Positions 1 through 8,427 of a stretch of 64,000 nt of DNA are shown piece after piece (positions within the stretch are counted from its first letter, which is position 1; the number at the start of each line of letters is the position of its first letter). The stretch comes from Candidatus Gastranaerophilales bacterium (lineage in GTDB: Bacteria; Cyanobacteriota; Vampirovibrionia; Gastranaerophilales; Gastranaerophilaceae). A program made the position numbers and the translations under genes. Under the pieces are notes generated by a model. That model saw nothing but the letters and a program-made list of their open reading frames with translations. It did not search any database and was not told the DNA's origin. The stretch is taken from the NCBI GenBank assembly GCA_944322745.1, contig CALUPV010000005.1:1-64000 (forward strand). Reading direction: 5' to 3'.

Positions 1-387
1 AAGAATATAAGAGGTATAATTGAAGCTTCAGGTGCGGAAATAGATATTCAAGATGATGGCAGAGTTACAATAACTTCTAATGACAAAGAAGGTGCAGATA
101 TTGCAAGACATATGATTAGCCAAATGACATTTAAACCCGTTGAAGGTTTGGTATGTAAAGGTAAAGTTGTCAAAATAGTACAGTTTGGAGCATTTATAGA
201 GCTTGCTCCCGGAAAGGATGGCATGGTTCATATATCTCAAGTGTGTAAAGAGAGAATAGACACTATTGAAGGTAAGTTGAATGTGGGAGATATTGTAACT
301 GTTAAAATTATTAAAATTGATGACAGAGGCAAAGTAAGTTTGACAATTAAAGGTGTAACAGAAGAAGAAGCTGCTAACTGCCAATAA
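1..387 (+). CDS. pnp: polyribonucleotide nucleotidyltransferase, C-terminal part
   Basis: This is the 3' end of the gene; the reading frame is open from base 1, so the catalytic RNase PH domains lie upstream. The visible 128 residues begin inside the KH domain (KNIRGIIEASGAEIDI, ending the GxxG loop and following strand) and continue into an S1 RNA-binding domain (VCKGKVVKIVQFGAFIEL, then DGMVHISQV and VGDIVTVKIIKID). KH followed by S1 at the C-terminus is the standard PNPase arrangement. The enzyme degrades RNA 3' to 5' by phosphorolysis in the cytoplasm. A hairpin follows the stop codon. Confidence 0.95.
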   Translation, partial: KNIRGIIEASGAEIDIQDDGRVTITSNDKEGADIARHMISQMTFKPVEGLVCKGKVVKIVQFGAFIELAPGKDGMVHISQVCKERIDTIEGKLNVGDIVTVKIIKIDDRGKVSLTIKGVTEEEAANCQ

Positions 388-406
388 TTTTTGAAGAAGT
401 ATAATA

Positions 407-445
407 AATAGCCTAAATTTTCAATTATTGAATTTTTAGGCTATT
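407..445 (+). terminator. hairpin after pnp
   Basis: An 11-bp stem (AATAGCCTAAA with TTTAGGCTATT) starts about 20 bases after the pnp stop. The run after the stem is only moderately T-rich. It lies just ahead of the start of the next gene, so it may also act as a 3' end processing signal. Confidence 0.6.
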
Positions 446-470
446 ATTGTATAAAAGAAGAGGTAATGTT

Positions 471-1673
471 GTGGAAAGTTCAATAAAATATAATTGTATA
501 TTTGGTGGCGGCGGAGTACGTGGAATGTGCTATGTCGGAGTACTCAAAGCATTAAAAGAACTTAATATAGAAATAGATGATATTGCGGGTTCGTCTGTTG
601 GAGCTGTTTTTGCCGGATTATTAGCAGCCGGATATGATGAAAAAGAAATACAAGAATTATTTTTCGATTTTAATTTTAATATGTTTAGAGATATAAATAT
701 AAATATATTTAATACTGATATATCACTAAGTAAAGGTGAAATTTTTCTTGATTGGTTGAGAGAAAAAATTGGAAAAAAATTACTAGGCAGTAAATATAAA
801 GAAAGTTCAAAAGTTAAATTTAAAGATTTAAAAAAGAATTTGCATATTTTAACTTTGGATATTAATACAAATACTCCATATATTTTTTCAAAAGAAAATA
901 CTCCTGATGAAGAAGTAGCTTTTGCAATAAGAACATCCGCATGTATGCCTGGATTAATGAGACCAATAAGTATTGGTGAGTCGTTACTTGTTGACGGTGA
1001 TTTAATAAAAAGTTGGGCAGGTTGTAAAATATACAATGAGCTTGATACTTCAAATAACAGGATATTAGAATTTAGACTTGAAGGTACAAAAGAAGGAACT
1101 GATATCAAAAATCCAATAGACTATCTTAATTCTGTAATTAGTACTATTTGGTATCTATGTACAGAGAATGTATATAACTTGAATCATGAAAATGACAGAT
1201 ATGATTATGTTATTCTGGATGCAAAAGAAGTAATATTTTTTGATTTCAATATAAATCAAAATGTAAAAGAAAAATTAATATTGCAAGGTTATCAAACAAC
1301 AATTAATTACTTTACAAACACTTTAGTGGATAAAAAGAAAAAAATCCTTAGTGTATATAGAAAAATTCAAAGTAATTTAAGTTATTTAAAAAATGCTGTT
1401 TATAAGAATAAACCTCTTGATGCACTTTTTACAATTAATGAAATATTATCAACAATGTATGAAGATATAAGATATATAGATATATCAATATGTTATAAAA
1501 TAAAAGAATTAAAAGATAGTCTTATAGCAAATACAAAAAGACAATTTATATTTTCAAGCAAAATAGATAATGAAAAACAAATTCAAGCAAGGTTTGATTT
1601 CGTAAAAATGCTTGTTGAAGAAAGAATATATGAATTAGAAAATTATGTTAAATATTATTGTAATAAATGTTAA
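471..1673 (+). CDS. patatin-like phospholipase
   Basis: A 400-residue patatin-family acyl hydrolase. The oxyanion-hole loop GGGGVRGM lies at the N-terminus, followed by the nucleophile elbow G-S-S-V-G (GxSxG) about 30 residues later and a DGD variant of the catalytic Asp motif (VDGDLIKSW). I chose the GTG at 471 because AGAGG lies 7 bases upstream; an upstream in-frame TTG at 447 falls inside the terminator hairpin. The second half (from about residue 210) is unique, Lys-rich and helical, with no motif I recognise. No signal peptide or membrane segment is visible, so it is probably cytoplasmic. Natural substrate unknown. Confidence 0.85.
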   Translation: MESSIKYNCIFGGGGVRGMCYVGVLKALKELNIEIDDIAGSSVGAVFAGLLAAGYDEKEIQELFFDFNFNMFRDININIFNTDISLSKGEIFLDWLREKIGKKLLGSKYKESSKVKFKDLKKNLHILTLDINTNTPYIFSKENTPDEEVAFAIRTSACMPGLMRPISIGESLLVDGDLIKSWAGCKIYNELDTSNNRILEFRLEGTKEGTDIKNPIDYLNSVISTIWYLCTENVYNLNHENDRYDYVILDAKEVIFFDFNINQNVKEKLILQGYQTTINYFTNTLVDKKKKILSVYRKIQSNLSYLKNAVYKNKPLDALFTINEILSTMYEDIRYIDISICYKIKELKDSLIANTKRQFIFSSKIDNEKQIQARFDFVKMLVEERIYELENYVKYYCNKC

Positions 1674-1750
1674 GATTGAGGACATGACCTAACAAATTAT
1701 TTTATAATTACTTTTTATATTAGTGAGAAGATTTAAGAGCGGAGTATTAA

Positions 1751-2602
1751 ATGTCAAGAGAGAGTATATTGGAAACAGAGCAATATCGAGATTCTCAGAA
1801 CAGAGATATTAGTATAGCTGTATTCAAAATAGTTGATGGAATAAAAGATATACTTGAGGAGGACAGACAGCAAAAACAGCCTTTAATTCTTTCTATAAAT
1901 GAAAAATTAATTATTAAATCCGTAAAAGAATTTTTAATTAATAAACGAAAACAGTGTTTGATTGGTATAACAGGTGAATCGGCATCCGGTAAAACAACAT
2001 TGGTAAATTATGTTTCAAAGGCTTTAAGAAAGAAATTATTCAATGAAACATATACAACATTATGTTGTGATGATTATTATAAGGATACATCTGAAGAATT
2101 AAAAGCTGCAGGTAGTTATGAAGAATTATACAAAACAGGTTTTAGTTTTGATAAGCCTGATGCTATAAATTTAGATTTAATGCGTGCTCATTTAATAAGT
2201 TTAAAAAACGGATGTGGCGTAAATGCTCCTGAATATGACTTTGTAACTTGTGAAAGTATTCCAAATCGTGCATATAAGAATCCAACACGTGCTATTTTGG
2301 CAGAAGGATTATATGTTTTAGGTGATGAATTAGTTGATTTATTTGATATAAAGGTTTATGTATTTACCCCTTTTGAAAAAATCAAGGAAAGATGGTTTTC
2401 AAGAGCAATTTTAAGAGGAAAAACAGGTAGTGCGGCTGAACATCAATTTAACGATGTTAATACTACAGCGCAAATATATATAAGACCTACAATGAAAAAT
2501 GCAGATATTGTTGTTAATGGTCTTACGAGTGCCGAATATATAGAAGAACTAACAACAAAAGTTATAAATTTAATAAATGATGTAATTAATTTTTATAAAT
2601 AA
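1751..2602 (+). CDS. uridine kinase-like P-loop kinase
   Basis: A 283-residue protein with a Walker A motif (GITGESASGKTTL, about residues 74-86) preceded by a roughly 70-residue N-terminal extension. The DDYY motif after the P-loop (CCDDYYKD) and FDKPDAINLD match the uridine kinase/phosphoribulokinase superfamily, in which this region holds the substrate-binding Asp. The extension and the degenerate C-terminal half make exact substrate assignment unsafe; uridine/cytidine phosphorylation is the leading option. GGAG lies 7 bases before ATG. A strong terminator follows. Confidence 0.75.
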   Translation: MSRESILETEQYRDSQNRDISIAVFKIVDGIKDILEEDRQQKQPLILSINEKLIIKSVKEFLINKRKQCLIGITGESASGKTTLVNYVSKALRKKLFNETYTTLCCDDYYKDTSEELKAAGSYEELYKTGFSFDKPDAINLDLMRAHLISLKNGCGVNAPEYDFVTCESIPNRAYKNPTRAILAEGLYVLGDELVDLFDIKVYVFTPFEKIKERWFSRAILRGKTGSAAEHQFNDVNTTAQIYIRPTMKNADIVVNGLTSAEYIEELTTKVINLINDVINFYK

Positions 2603-2620
2603 CGTAAGAAAAAATAAATT

Positions 2621-2656
2621 AAAAGTTTACATTTGTAAAAAAATGTAAACTTTTTT
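2621..2656 (+). terminator. Rho-independent terminator after the kinase gene
   Basis: The arms AAAAGTTTACATTT and AAATGTAAACTTTT form a stem that ends in a run of T. The following 180 bases (2661-2840) are A-rich and show no convincing ORF or further structure. Confidence 0.85.
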
Positions 2657-2840
2657 ATTTTTTATAAAAAAAAAAATTAAAGAAAAAAATAGTGAAACCG
2701 ATAAATTAAACAGTAATATCAACAATTTTAGAATAAAAAAGGTAAAAACGGGGCTATTAATAATATTAAAGTAGTAGGCAATAAATATTATTTAAATGTT
2801 TTAGTATTATTGTAGTCTTGTCAAAGCAAGGAGTATTTTA

Positions 2841-3125
2841 GTGGCAAAACCTAAAGCAAAGGCAACACTACAAATTCATATAAATAGGGTAAGGAATTTT
2901 TTGAATTTCACCAGAGCATACTTGAAAAAGAACAACCCAATAAAAATCTTTATAGCAAGCACATTGGCTTATATAAAAGAAATTGCAACAGTGAAACAAA
3001 AATTAAAAAAAATTGAATACCGTATTAATTATGAAAAATACAAGCTTAAAAAGACGGAACTAATTCTAGCACAGAATTCAGAGCACGTATTTTTAAAAGG
3101 AAGGTCACTAAATCAGACAAGGTAA
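2841..3125 (+). CDS. small basic protein of unknown function
   Basis: A 94-residue Lys-rich protein starting at GTG, with AAGGAG 7 bases upstream. The first 20 residues are basic, the middle (IKIFIASTLAYIKEIATV) is moderately hydrophobic, and the rest (KQKLKKIEYRINYEKYKLKK) is predicted helical and probably coiled. I recognise no family. It is 5 bases upstream of a second small coiled-coil gene and likely cotranscribed with it. Confidence 0.6.
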   Translation: MAKPKAKATLQIHINRVRNFLNFTRAYLKKNNPIKIFIASTLAYIKEIATVKQKLKKIEYRINYEKYKLKKTELILAQNSEHVFLKGRSLNQTR

Positions 3126-3130
3126 AATCT

Positions 3131-3472
3131 ATGGGATTTCTAATAGCATTCAGTAGAAAAATGTATCTGACAGCGTATGTAAATAAGCTTGAAAGTAAGT
3201 TAAATGATATTACTACGCAAAAGCTTAATCTTACAGATACAATATCTCAACTAACAAGTCAAATAAGTGATATAGGAAATACAGATTCTCCTGCAGTAAA
3301 ACAACTTGAAGCAAGAAAGGCTGAGTTAGAAAGTTTAGATAAACAATTAGAAGTTAGAATGCAGAAAGTACAAACACAACTTCAAGCTGCAAATACAGAG
3401 TTGCAATCTGCAGATCAAATGTTGCAACAAAATCTGCAGCGATCGTTCTCGTATAACGCAGGAGGCGGTTAG
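3131..3472 (+). CDS. small coiled-coil protein of unknown function
   Basis: A 113-residue protein with a short hydrophobic N-terminus (GFLIAFSRKMYLTAYV) followed by long heptad-like stretches rich in Leu, Gln and Glu (KLESKLNDITTQKLNL to QLQAANTELQSADQMLQQ) and a Gly-rich tail AGGG. The pattern indicates a parallel coiled coil or helical filament protein. It follows the 94-residue gene by 5 bases and is followed by a strong terminator, so the two form a small two-gene unit. Function unknown. Confidence 0.65.
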   Translation: MGFLIAFSRKMYLTAYVNKLESKLNDITTQKLNLTDTISQLTSQISDIGNTDSPAVKQLEARKAELESLDKQLEVRMQKVQTQLQAANTELQSADQMLQQNLQRSFSYNAGGG

Positions 3473-3481
3473 AAATAAAAA

Positions 3482-3513
3482 TAAAAAGGAACATTTTAAA
3501 TGTTCCTTTTTAT
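3482..3513 (+). terminator. Rho-independent terminator
   Basis: A hairpin with arms AAAAAGGAACATT and AATGTTCCTTTTT ends the two small genes. The promoter for the fatty acid cluster starts directly after it. Confidence 0.9.
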
Positions 3514-3541
3514 TTGACAAAAAATATCTTCTATTTAAAAT
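3514..3541 (+). promoter_or_regulatory. sigma-70 promoter of the yceD-fab cluster
   Basis: A perfect -35 box TTGACA (3514-3519) is separated by 16 bases from a TAAAAT -10 box (3536-3541). The start codon of yceD is only 8 bases after the -10 box, so transcription would begin at or within a few bases of the ATG. Confidence 0.7.
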
Positions 3542-3549
3542 AAAAAAAT

Positions 3550-4041
3550 ATGTATATTAGGATATCAGAGATAGATAATACAGAGAACAAGGTGAAACAA
3601 ATAAATTTTTCAGAGATATTTGAAGAATTTAATAAAGAAGTGCCTGTGTCTGCTAATTTAAAATTAGAAATAATCGGTTCACTTATAAAAATAAGTGGTC
3701 AAATAAATGCAAAATTAAATTTAATTTGTGATTTATGTTTAAAAGAATTTACAAAAGAATTTAATATAGAGGTAGAAGAGTTTTTTTCGCAAGATAGTTC
3801 ATTTTGCAGTAATACAGGCGAGTTTGAGATTAAACAAGATTGCTTTATAGAAGATTTAAATGGTAAAGATGAAATAAATATTTCAGATTTTGTTTACCAA
3901 AGTGTAATATTACATATACCAAATAAGCTTGTTTGTGATATAAATTGTAATGGAAGTGAAATTGTTAATAAATATATAAAAACAGATTTCACAGATCCAA
4001 GATTAGAAGTATTTAAGAATATAAAACTAGAAAAGGAATAA
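3550..4041 (+). CDS. yceD: YceD/DUF177 family protein
   Basis: A 163-residue YceD-family protein. It has the family's Cys pair (CDLCLKEF, about residues 61-64) followed by acidic strands (FNIEVEEFFSQ) and the conserved C-terminal CDINCNG segment. YceD genes commonly sit directly before rpmF, as here (4-base gap), and the family has been tied to 23S rRNA accumulation. The ATG lies 8 bases after the -10 box, so the first gene of this unit may be read from a leaderless mRNA. If translation instead started at an internal codon, the first conserved strand would be lost. Confidence 0.85.
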   Translation: MYIRISEIDNTENKVKQINFSEIFEEFNKEVPVSANLKLEIIGSLIKISGQINAKLNLICDLCLKEFTKEFNIEVEEFFSQDSSFCSNTGEFEIKQDCFIEDLNGKDEINISDFVYQSVILHIPNKLVCDINCNGSEIVNKYIKTDFTDPRLEVFKNIKLEKE

Positions 4042-4045
4042 AATC

Positions 4046-4249
4046 ATGGCAGTACCAAAGAAAAGAACAGGTAAATCAGCACAAGCACAAAGAAGAGCAA
4101 ATTGGAAAGGATCAGTTCCTGAAACAACAATTTGTACAAATTGCGGTGCAACAGTATTAACACATACAGTATGTACAGAATGTGGAACATATAAAGGTGT
4201 AAAAGTAAGTAAAAAAGCTGAAAAGACAGAAGTAAAAGACGCTGAATAA
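4046..4249 (+). CDS. rpmF: 50S ribosomal protein L32
   Basis: A 67-residue L32 starting with MAVPKKRTGKSAQAQRRANW, the family signature, followed by a zinc ribbon with CTNCG and CTECG. All four Cys are present, so it is the zinc-binding form. It is encoded between yceD and plsX, a linkage seen in many bacteria that ties ribosome synthesis to lipid synthesis. Confidence 0.97.
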   Translation: MAVPKKRTGKSAQAQRRANWKGSVPETTICTNCGATVLTHTVCTECGTYKGVKVSKKAEKTEVKDAE

Positions 4250-4280
4250 TAATAAGTAGAAAATGGGGATATAGGAAAGT

Positions 4281-5339
4281 ATGACTAGGATAGCTATAGA
4301 TGCAATGGGAGGAGATTACGCTCCTAAGGCTGTGGTAGAAGGGGCTGTATGGGCTGCAATGGAATATAATATTCCCATTGAGTTAGTCGGAAAATTATAT
4401 GATATCGAACGTGAACTTGATCGAATTGATCAAGAAGGAATACTTGTAGGCGGAGGGATGTTTGCAGCGAAAAAGATAAAGGTCAATACGAAAAAGCTTG
4501 ATATAAAAAAGACTCATGCTTCAGAAGTAATAGAAATGGGTGAAGCTCCAGGACAAGCAATAAGAAAAAAGAAAAATTCTTCTATTGTACTATCCGTCAA
4601 TGCAGTAGTTACAGGTAGTTCAGATGCAGTAGTGGCAGCGGGCTCAACAGGTGCTGCCATGGGTGCGAGCTTATTTGGCTTAGGACGACTTCATGGTATT
4701 GAAAGACCTGCGATTGCAACAGTATTGCCCACAATGAAAGGACCTTTGGTTTTAATGGACTCAGGTGCAAATACAGATTGTACTCCTGAGATGTTATATC
4801 AATTTGGTATAATGGGGTCAACATATGCAAAATCTGTTTTAGGAATTGAAAATCCAAGAGTAGCCTTATTAAATATAGGTGAAGAAGCAGGTAAAGGTGA
4901 TGAACTTGCTAAAGACACGTATAAAATATTTGAAGAAAATAAAGATAAGTTGAATTTTATAGGTAATGCTGAAGGTAAAGAAATATTCTTAGGTAATTGT
5001 GATGTAATTATTTGTGATGGCTTTGTCGGAAATGTAACATTGAAAACTATAGAAGGTGTAGCAAGAATGTTTTTCTATATGGTAAAGCAAGAGTTTTATC
5101 ATGACCCTGTCACAAAGCTAATTGGTTTTTTAGTAAGACCTATATTAAAGAAAATGTATGCGAAAGTTAATTATGAAGAATTTGGCGGTGCTCTTTTACT
5201 TGGAGTAAAAGGAATAACAGTTATATGTCATGGACGTTCATCTGCTTATGCAATAAAAAATGCAGTAAAAGTTGCATATAATGCAGTTGAGGCTGGTGTA
5301 AATAAGAGTATTGCATCTTATTATGGGGAGATAGAGTAG
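4281..5339 (+). CDS. plsX: phosphate acyltransferase PlsX
   Basis: A 352-residue PlsX, which makes acyl-phosphate from acyl-ACP for phospholipid synthesis. The N-terminal IAIDAMGGDYAPKAVVEGA motif is diagnostic, and STGAAMGASLFGLGRL and PLVLMDSGAN are conserved in the family. AGGAAAGT precedes the ATG. Length is normal. It is the first lipid gene of the cluster and abuts fabH (1-base gap). Confidence 0.97.
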   Translation: MTRIAIDAMGGDYAPKAVVEGAVWAAMEYNIPIELVGKLYDIERELDRIDQEGILVGGGMFAAKKIKVNTKKLDIKKTHASEVIEMGEAPGQAIRKKKNSSIVLSVNAVVTGSSDAVVAAGSTGAAMGASLFGLGRLHGIERPAIATVLPTMKGPLVLMDSGANTDCTPEMLYQFGIMGSTYAKSVLGIENPRVALLNIGEEAGKGDELAKDTYKIFEENKDKLNFIGNAEGKEIFLGNCDVIICDGFVGNVTLKTIEGVARMFFYMVKQEFYHDPVTKLIGFLVRPILKKMYAKVNYEEFGGALLLGVKGITVICHGRSSAYAIKNAVKVAYNAVEAGVNKSIASYYGEIE

Positions 5340-5340
5340 A

Positions 5341-6339
5341 ATGAATATTCCGATAAAAATTGCAGGATTAGGCTTTCAAGTTCCCAAAACTGTAATTACA
5401 AATGATGATTTAACCAAAATAATTGATACATCTGATGAATGGATAAGGACTAGAACCGGGATAGAAAGAAGACGAGTATTATCCGGAAACGAATCTGCTG
5501 TTGAGATGGGCATTGGTGCTGCAAAAAAAGCATTGGAAAAATCAAAAATTAATGTTGAAGAAATCGATTATATTATAGCAGCAGCAAGTTTGGGTACGCA
5601 TATTTATCCGTCTACTGCTTGTGAAATACAGGCTGCTATTGGTGCTGTAAATGCTGCTTGTTTTGATATAACTGCAGCATGTTCCGGACTAATATATGGA
5701 ATGGGTATTTCCAGAGGATTTATAAAATCCGGAATGGCAAAAAATATATTAGTTGTTGCAACTGATGCTGTTTCAAGATGTTTAGATTGGACAGACAGAG
5801 CTTCTTGTGTATTATTTGGTGATGGTGCAGGCGCTATGGTTTTAACAGTTTCAGATGATGAACAAGATGATATACTTGCTGTTGATTTAAAGGCGGAAGG
5901 ACATCTTGGTGATTTTATAAAAATGGCAACTCCAGGTAAAAATTGTCCGCTTGTGGAACCAAACGATGAGCCTAAAATGTATGTTCAGATGGATGGTAAA
6001 GAAGTATATAAATATGTTGTAACAAAACTTCCTGGATATATAGAAGAATGTGTTTCAAAGTCAGGTTTAAAAATGAATGAAATTGATTACCTTGTTCCGC
6101 ATCAGGCAAATATGAGGATAATTGAAGCATTGGAAAAACGTTTAGAATTTAATCCTGAAAATGTAATTTCAAATATAAAAGATTATGCTAATACTTCTGC
6201 TGCATCTATACCTATTGCATTAGTTGAAGCTATTGAAAGCGGGAAAATGAAACTTCCTTGTAGTGCAATTTTAACAGGGTTTGGTGCTGGCATGACAGTT
6301 GGAACAACGGTTGTTAGGTTAAGAGAAGGGATTGCATAA
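5341..6339 (+). CDS. fabH: 3-oxoacyl-ACP synthase III (KAS III)
   Basis: A 332-residue FabH that condenses acetyl-CoA with malonyl-ACP to start fatty acid synthesis. The Cys-His-Asn triad is present: Cys in DITAACSGL, His in LVPHQANMRI and Asn in YANTSAAS. The usual WIRTRTGIERR motif lies near the N-terminus. Its stop codon overlaps the fabD start (TAATG), implying translational coupling. Confidence 0.97.
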   Translation: MNIPIKIAGLGFQVPKTVITNDDLTKIIDTSDEWIRTRTGIERRRVLSGNESAVEMGIGAAKKALEKSKINVEEIDYIIAAASLGTHIYPSTACEIQAAIGAVNAACFDITAACSGLIYGMGISRGFIKSGMAKNILVVATDAVSRCLDWTDRASCVLFGDGAGAMVLTVSDDEQDDILAVDLKAEGHLGDFIKMATPGKNCPLVEPNDEPKMYVQMDGKEVYKYVVTKLPGYIEECVSKSGLKMNEIDYLVPHQANMRIIEALEKRLEFNPENVISNIKDYANTSAASIPIALVEAIESGKMKLPCSAILTGFGAGMTVGTTVVRLREGIA

Positions 6340-7280
6340 TGAAAAAATATGCTTTTATTTTTCCAGGGCAAGGTGCTCAAAAAGTTGGGATGGGCAAAGA
6401 TTTATATGAAAATTCTCCTGCTGCAAAAAAAGTTTTCAATATTGCGAATGAGGTTTTAGGATATGATATTTCGGAGTTGTGCTTTAATGGCTCAGAAGAA
6501 GAATTAATGAAAACTATAAATTCTCAGCCTTGTATACTTACAGTTTCTCTTGCTGCACTTGAAGCACTTAGAGAACAGATTGATATAAAGCCTGTTTGTT
6601 GTGCCGGTCATAGTTTAGGTGAATATGCTGCATTATATGTTTCTGGTGCTTTGGATTTAAAATCAGTCCTTAAGTTAATACAAAAAAGAGCTTATTTAAT
6701 GAATAAAGCAGCTGAAACAACTCATGGCAGTATGGCTGCAGTACTTGGATTAGATGATGAAGCTGTTATTAATATTACAAGAAAATTAAATAATGTATAT
6801 GTTGCTAATTTTAATTCTCCGGGACAAGTTGTAATTACTGGAGACAAAGAAGAAATTAGTAAGAGTCTTGATATATTTAAAGAAGCTGGTGCAAAAAGAG
6901 TTATTCCTTTAGCCGTATCAGGGGCATTTCATTCTCCTATTATGGCAGATGCCGGTTGTGAATTTAGCACTTTCGTCTCTCAATATGAATTTAAAAATGC
7001 TGAAATTCCCGTATTTACAAATGTTGATGCAAAACCGACAATTTTCGGTGAAGAATTACAAAATAAGCTTCCGCAACAAATAAGTTCTTCAGTACTTTGG
7101 GCAAAAACTATTAATAAAATTGCAGAAGAGTATACTATTAATTTTATTGAAATCGGACCGGGAAAAGTTCTTGCCGGATTAAATAAGAAGATTAACACAG
7201 AACTTAATACTATGAATATTTATGATTATGAATCATTGAATTATGTAGTATCTGAAATAAAAGAAAAGGAGCTTGTATAA
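6339..7280 (+). CDS. fabD: malonyl-CoA:ACP transacylase
   Basis: A 313-residue FabD that loads malonyl groups on ACP. FPGQGAQKVGMG is at the N-terminus, the nucleophile Ser is in CAGHSLGEY, and the catalytic His is in SGAFHSPIM. EIGPGKVL is the usual C-terminal motif. The start overlaps fabH and the stop overlaps fabG, each by one base. Confidence 0.97.
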   Translation: MKKYAFIFPGQGAQKVGMGKDLYENSPAAKKVFNIANEVLGYDISELCFNGSEEELMKTINSQPCILTVSLAALEALREQIDIKPVCCAGHSLGEYAALYVSGALDLKSVLKLIQKRAYLMNKAAETTHGSMAAVLGLDDEAVINITRKLNNVYVANFNSPGQVVITGDKEEISKSLDIFKEAGAKRVIPLAVSGAFHSPIMADAGCEFSTFVSQYEFKNAEIPVFTNVDAKPTIFGEELQNKLPQQISSSVLWAKTINKIAEEYTINFIEIGPGKVLAGLNKKINTELNTMNIYDYESLNYVVSEIKEKELV

Positions 7281-8008
7281 TGTCTGAGAAGAAGGTTGCA
7301 TTAGTAACAGGTGCATCAAGAGGTATAGGAAAAGCATGTGCTTTAGAACTTGCAAAAGCAGGTTATGATGTAGCTATAAGTTATGCAGGAAATGATGAAG
7401 CGGCAAATAAGACTGTAGAAGAATTAAAGTTATTAAATATAAAAGCAAAAGCATATAAATATAATGTTGCAGATAAAGATGCTTGTGCAAAAGCAGTAGA
7501 AGATGTTCTCGCTGATTTTGGGAAAGTTGATGTTCTGGTGAATAATGCAGGCATTACACGTGATGGTTTATTTATGAGAATGAGTGCAGAAAATTGGGAT
7601 GCCGTAATCAATACAAATTTAAGCAGTGCTTTTTATATGACAAGTCCAATAATCAGAACGATGATTAAGCAACGTTCAGGATGTATTATTAACATGTCAA
7701 GCATAGTCGGACAGTATGGAAATGCAGGTCAGGCAAATTATTCAGCTGCAAAAGCAGGATTAATCGGGTTTACTAAATCATTAGCAAAAGAATTAGGTTC
7801 AAGAAATATAAGAGTTAATGCAATTGCTCCAGGCTTTATTCAAACTGATATGACAAAAGACTTAGATACGGAAAAAATGGTAGAACATATACCATTAAAG
7901 AGACTTGGTCAACCTGAAGATATTGCAAAAACTGTTAAATTTTTAGCAGAAGATGCAACATATATAACCGGTCAAGTAATTGGTGTAGATGGCGGTCTTG
8001 TTATTTAG
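7280..8008 (+). CDS. fabG: 3-oxoacyl-ACP reductase
   Basis: A 242-residue short-chain dehydrogenase that performs the first reduction of each elongation cycle. The NADP-binding loop TGASRGIGKA is at residues 10-19, NNAG follows about residue 87, and the Ser-Tyr-Lys triad is visible in IINMSSIVGQYGNAGQ and YSAAKAG. The length and the C-terminal VDGG motif are typical. It is the last gene before an internal promoter. Confidence 0.96.
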   Translation: MSEKKVALVTGASRGIGKACALELAKAGYDVAISYAGNDEAANKTVEELKLLNIKAKAYKYNVADKDACAKAVEDVLADFGKVDVLVNNAGITRDGLFMRMSAENWDAVINTNLSSAFYMTSPIIRTMIKQRSGCIINMSSIVGQYGNAGQANYSAAKAGLIGFTKSLAKELGSRNIRVNAIAPGFIQTDMTKDLDTEKMVEHIPLKRLGQPEDIAKTVKFLAEDATYITGQVIGVDGGLVI

Positions 8009-8017
8009 TTTACAAAT

Positions 8018-8045
8018 TTGCAAAATTAAATGTAAATAGTATAAT
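8018..8045 (+). promoter_or_regulatory. internal promoter of acpP
   Basis: TTGCAA (8018-8023), a 16-base spacer and TATAAT (8040-8045) lie in the 92-base gap before acpP, leaving a leader of about 50 bases. ACP is needed in much higher amounts than the Fab enzymes, so a separate promoter makes sense. Confidence 0.7.
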
Positions 8046-8100
8046 ATATTAAGAATAATAAAATAAATTAAGTATTAGTTAAAAATGAGGTAGAAAAAAA

Positions 8101-8334
8101 ATGAGTGACGTTCTAGAAAGAGTAAAAAAAGTTGTAGTTGAACAATTAAGTGTTGATGAAAGCTCTGTTACTCCTGAAGCTAGTTTTACAGCCGATTTAG
8201 GTGCTGATTCTTTAGATACAGTTGAATTAGTTATGGCTTTTGAAGAAGAATTTGGTTGTGAAATTCCTGATGAAGATGCTGAAAAAATAGCAACAGTACA
8301 AGATGCAGTTAATTACATTGAAGCAAATTCTTAA
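8101..8334 (+). CDS. acpP: acyl carrier protein
   Basis: A 77-residue acidic ACP. The phosphopantetheine attachment Ser is in [20 protein letters not shown], the canonical DSL motif. AATGAGGT lies upstream of the ATG. Regular length with a normal four-helix pattern. It is flanked by two near-identical promoters. Confidence 0.97.
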   Translation: MSDVLERVKKVVVEQLSVDESSVTPEASFTADLGADSLDTVELVMAFEEEFGCEIPDEDAEKIATVQDAVNYIEANS

Positions 8335-8360
8335 TCGCTCAAATAATTAATTAGAATTTT

Positions 8361-8395
8361 AATGAGGGGTTCTTGGTTTGCAAGTTCTCCTCATT
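8361..8395 (+). other. imperfect hairpin between acpP and fabF
   Basis: The arms AATGAGG and CCTCATT, with a further CTTG/CAAG pairing nearer the loop, fold into an imperfect stem directly after acpP. It has no T-run; it may protect the acpP mRNA 3' end or partly terminate. The fabF -35 box lies in its loop side. Confidence 0.45.
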
Positions 8396-8405
8396 CAATT
8401 ATAAT
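8378..8405 (+). promoter_or_regulatory. internal promoter of fabF
   Basis: TTGCAA (8378-8383), 16 bases and TATAAT (8400-8405): the same -35, spacer length and -10 as the acpP promoter. The leader before fabF would be about 15 bases. Confidence 0.6.
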
Positions 8406-8427
8406 AAGATATTTATAGGTGTATAAA

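Noticed and set aside
530-1108. 192-residue antisense ORF inside the patatin gene
   Set aside because: It lies fully within a well-supported gene, has no ribosome site and its sequence shows no family motif.
2841-3472. one gene split by a frameshift
   Set aside because: Both frames have their own start and stop; the compositions of the two proteins differ.
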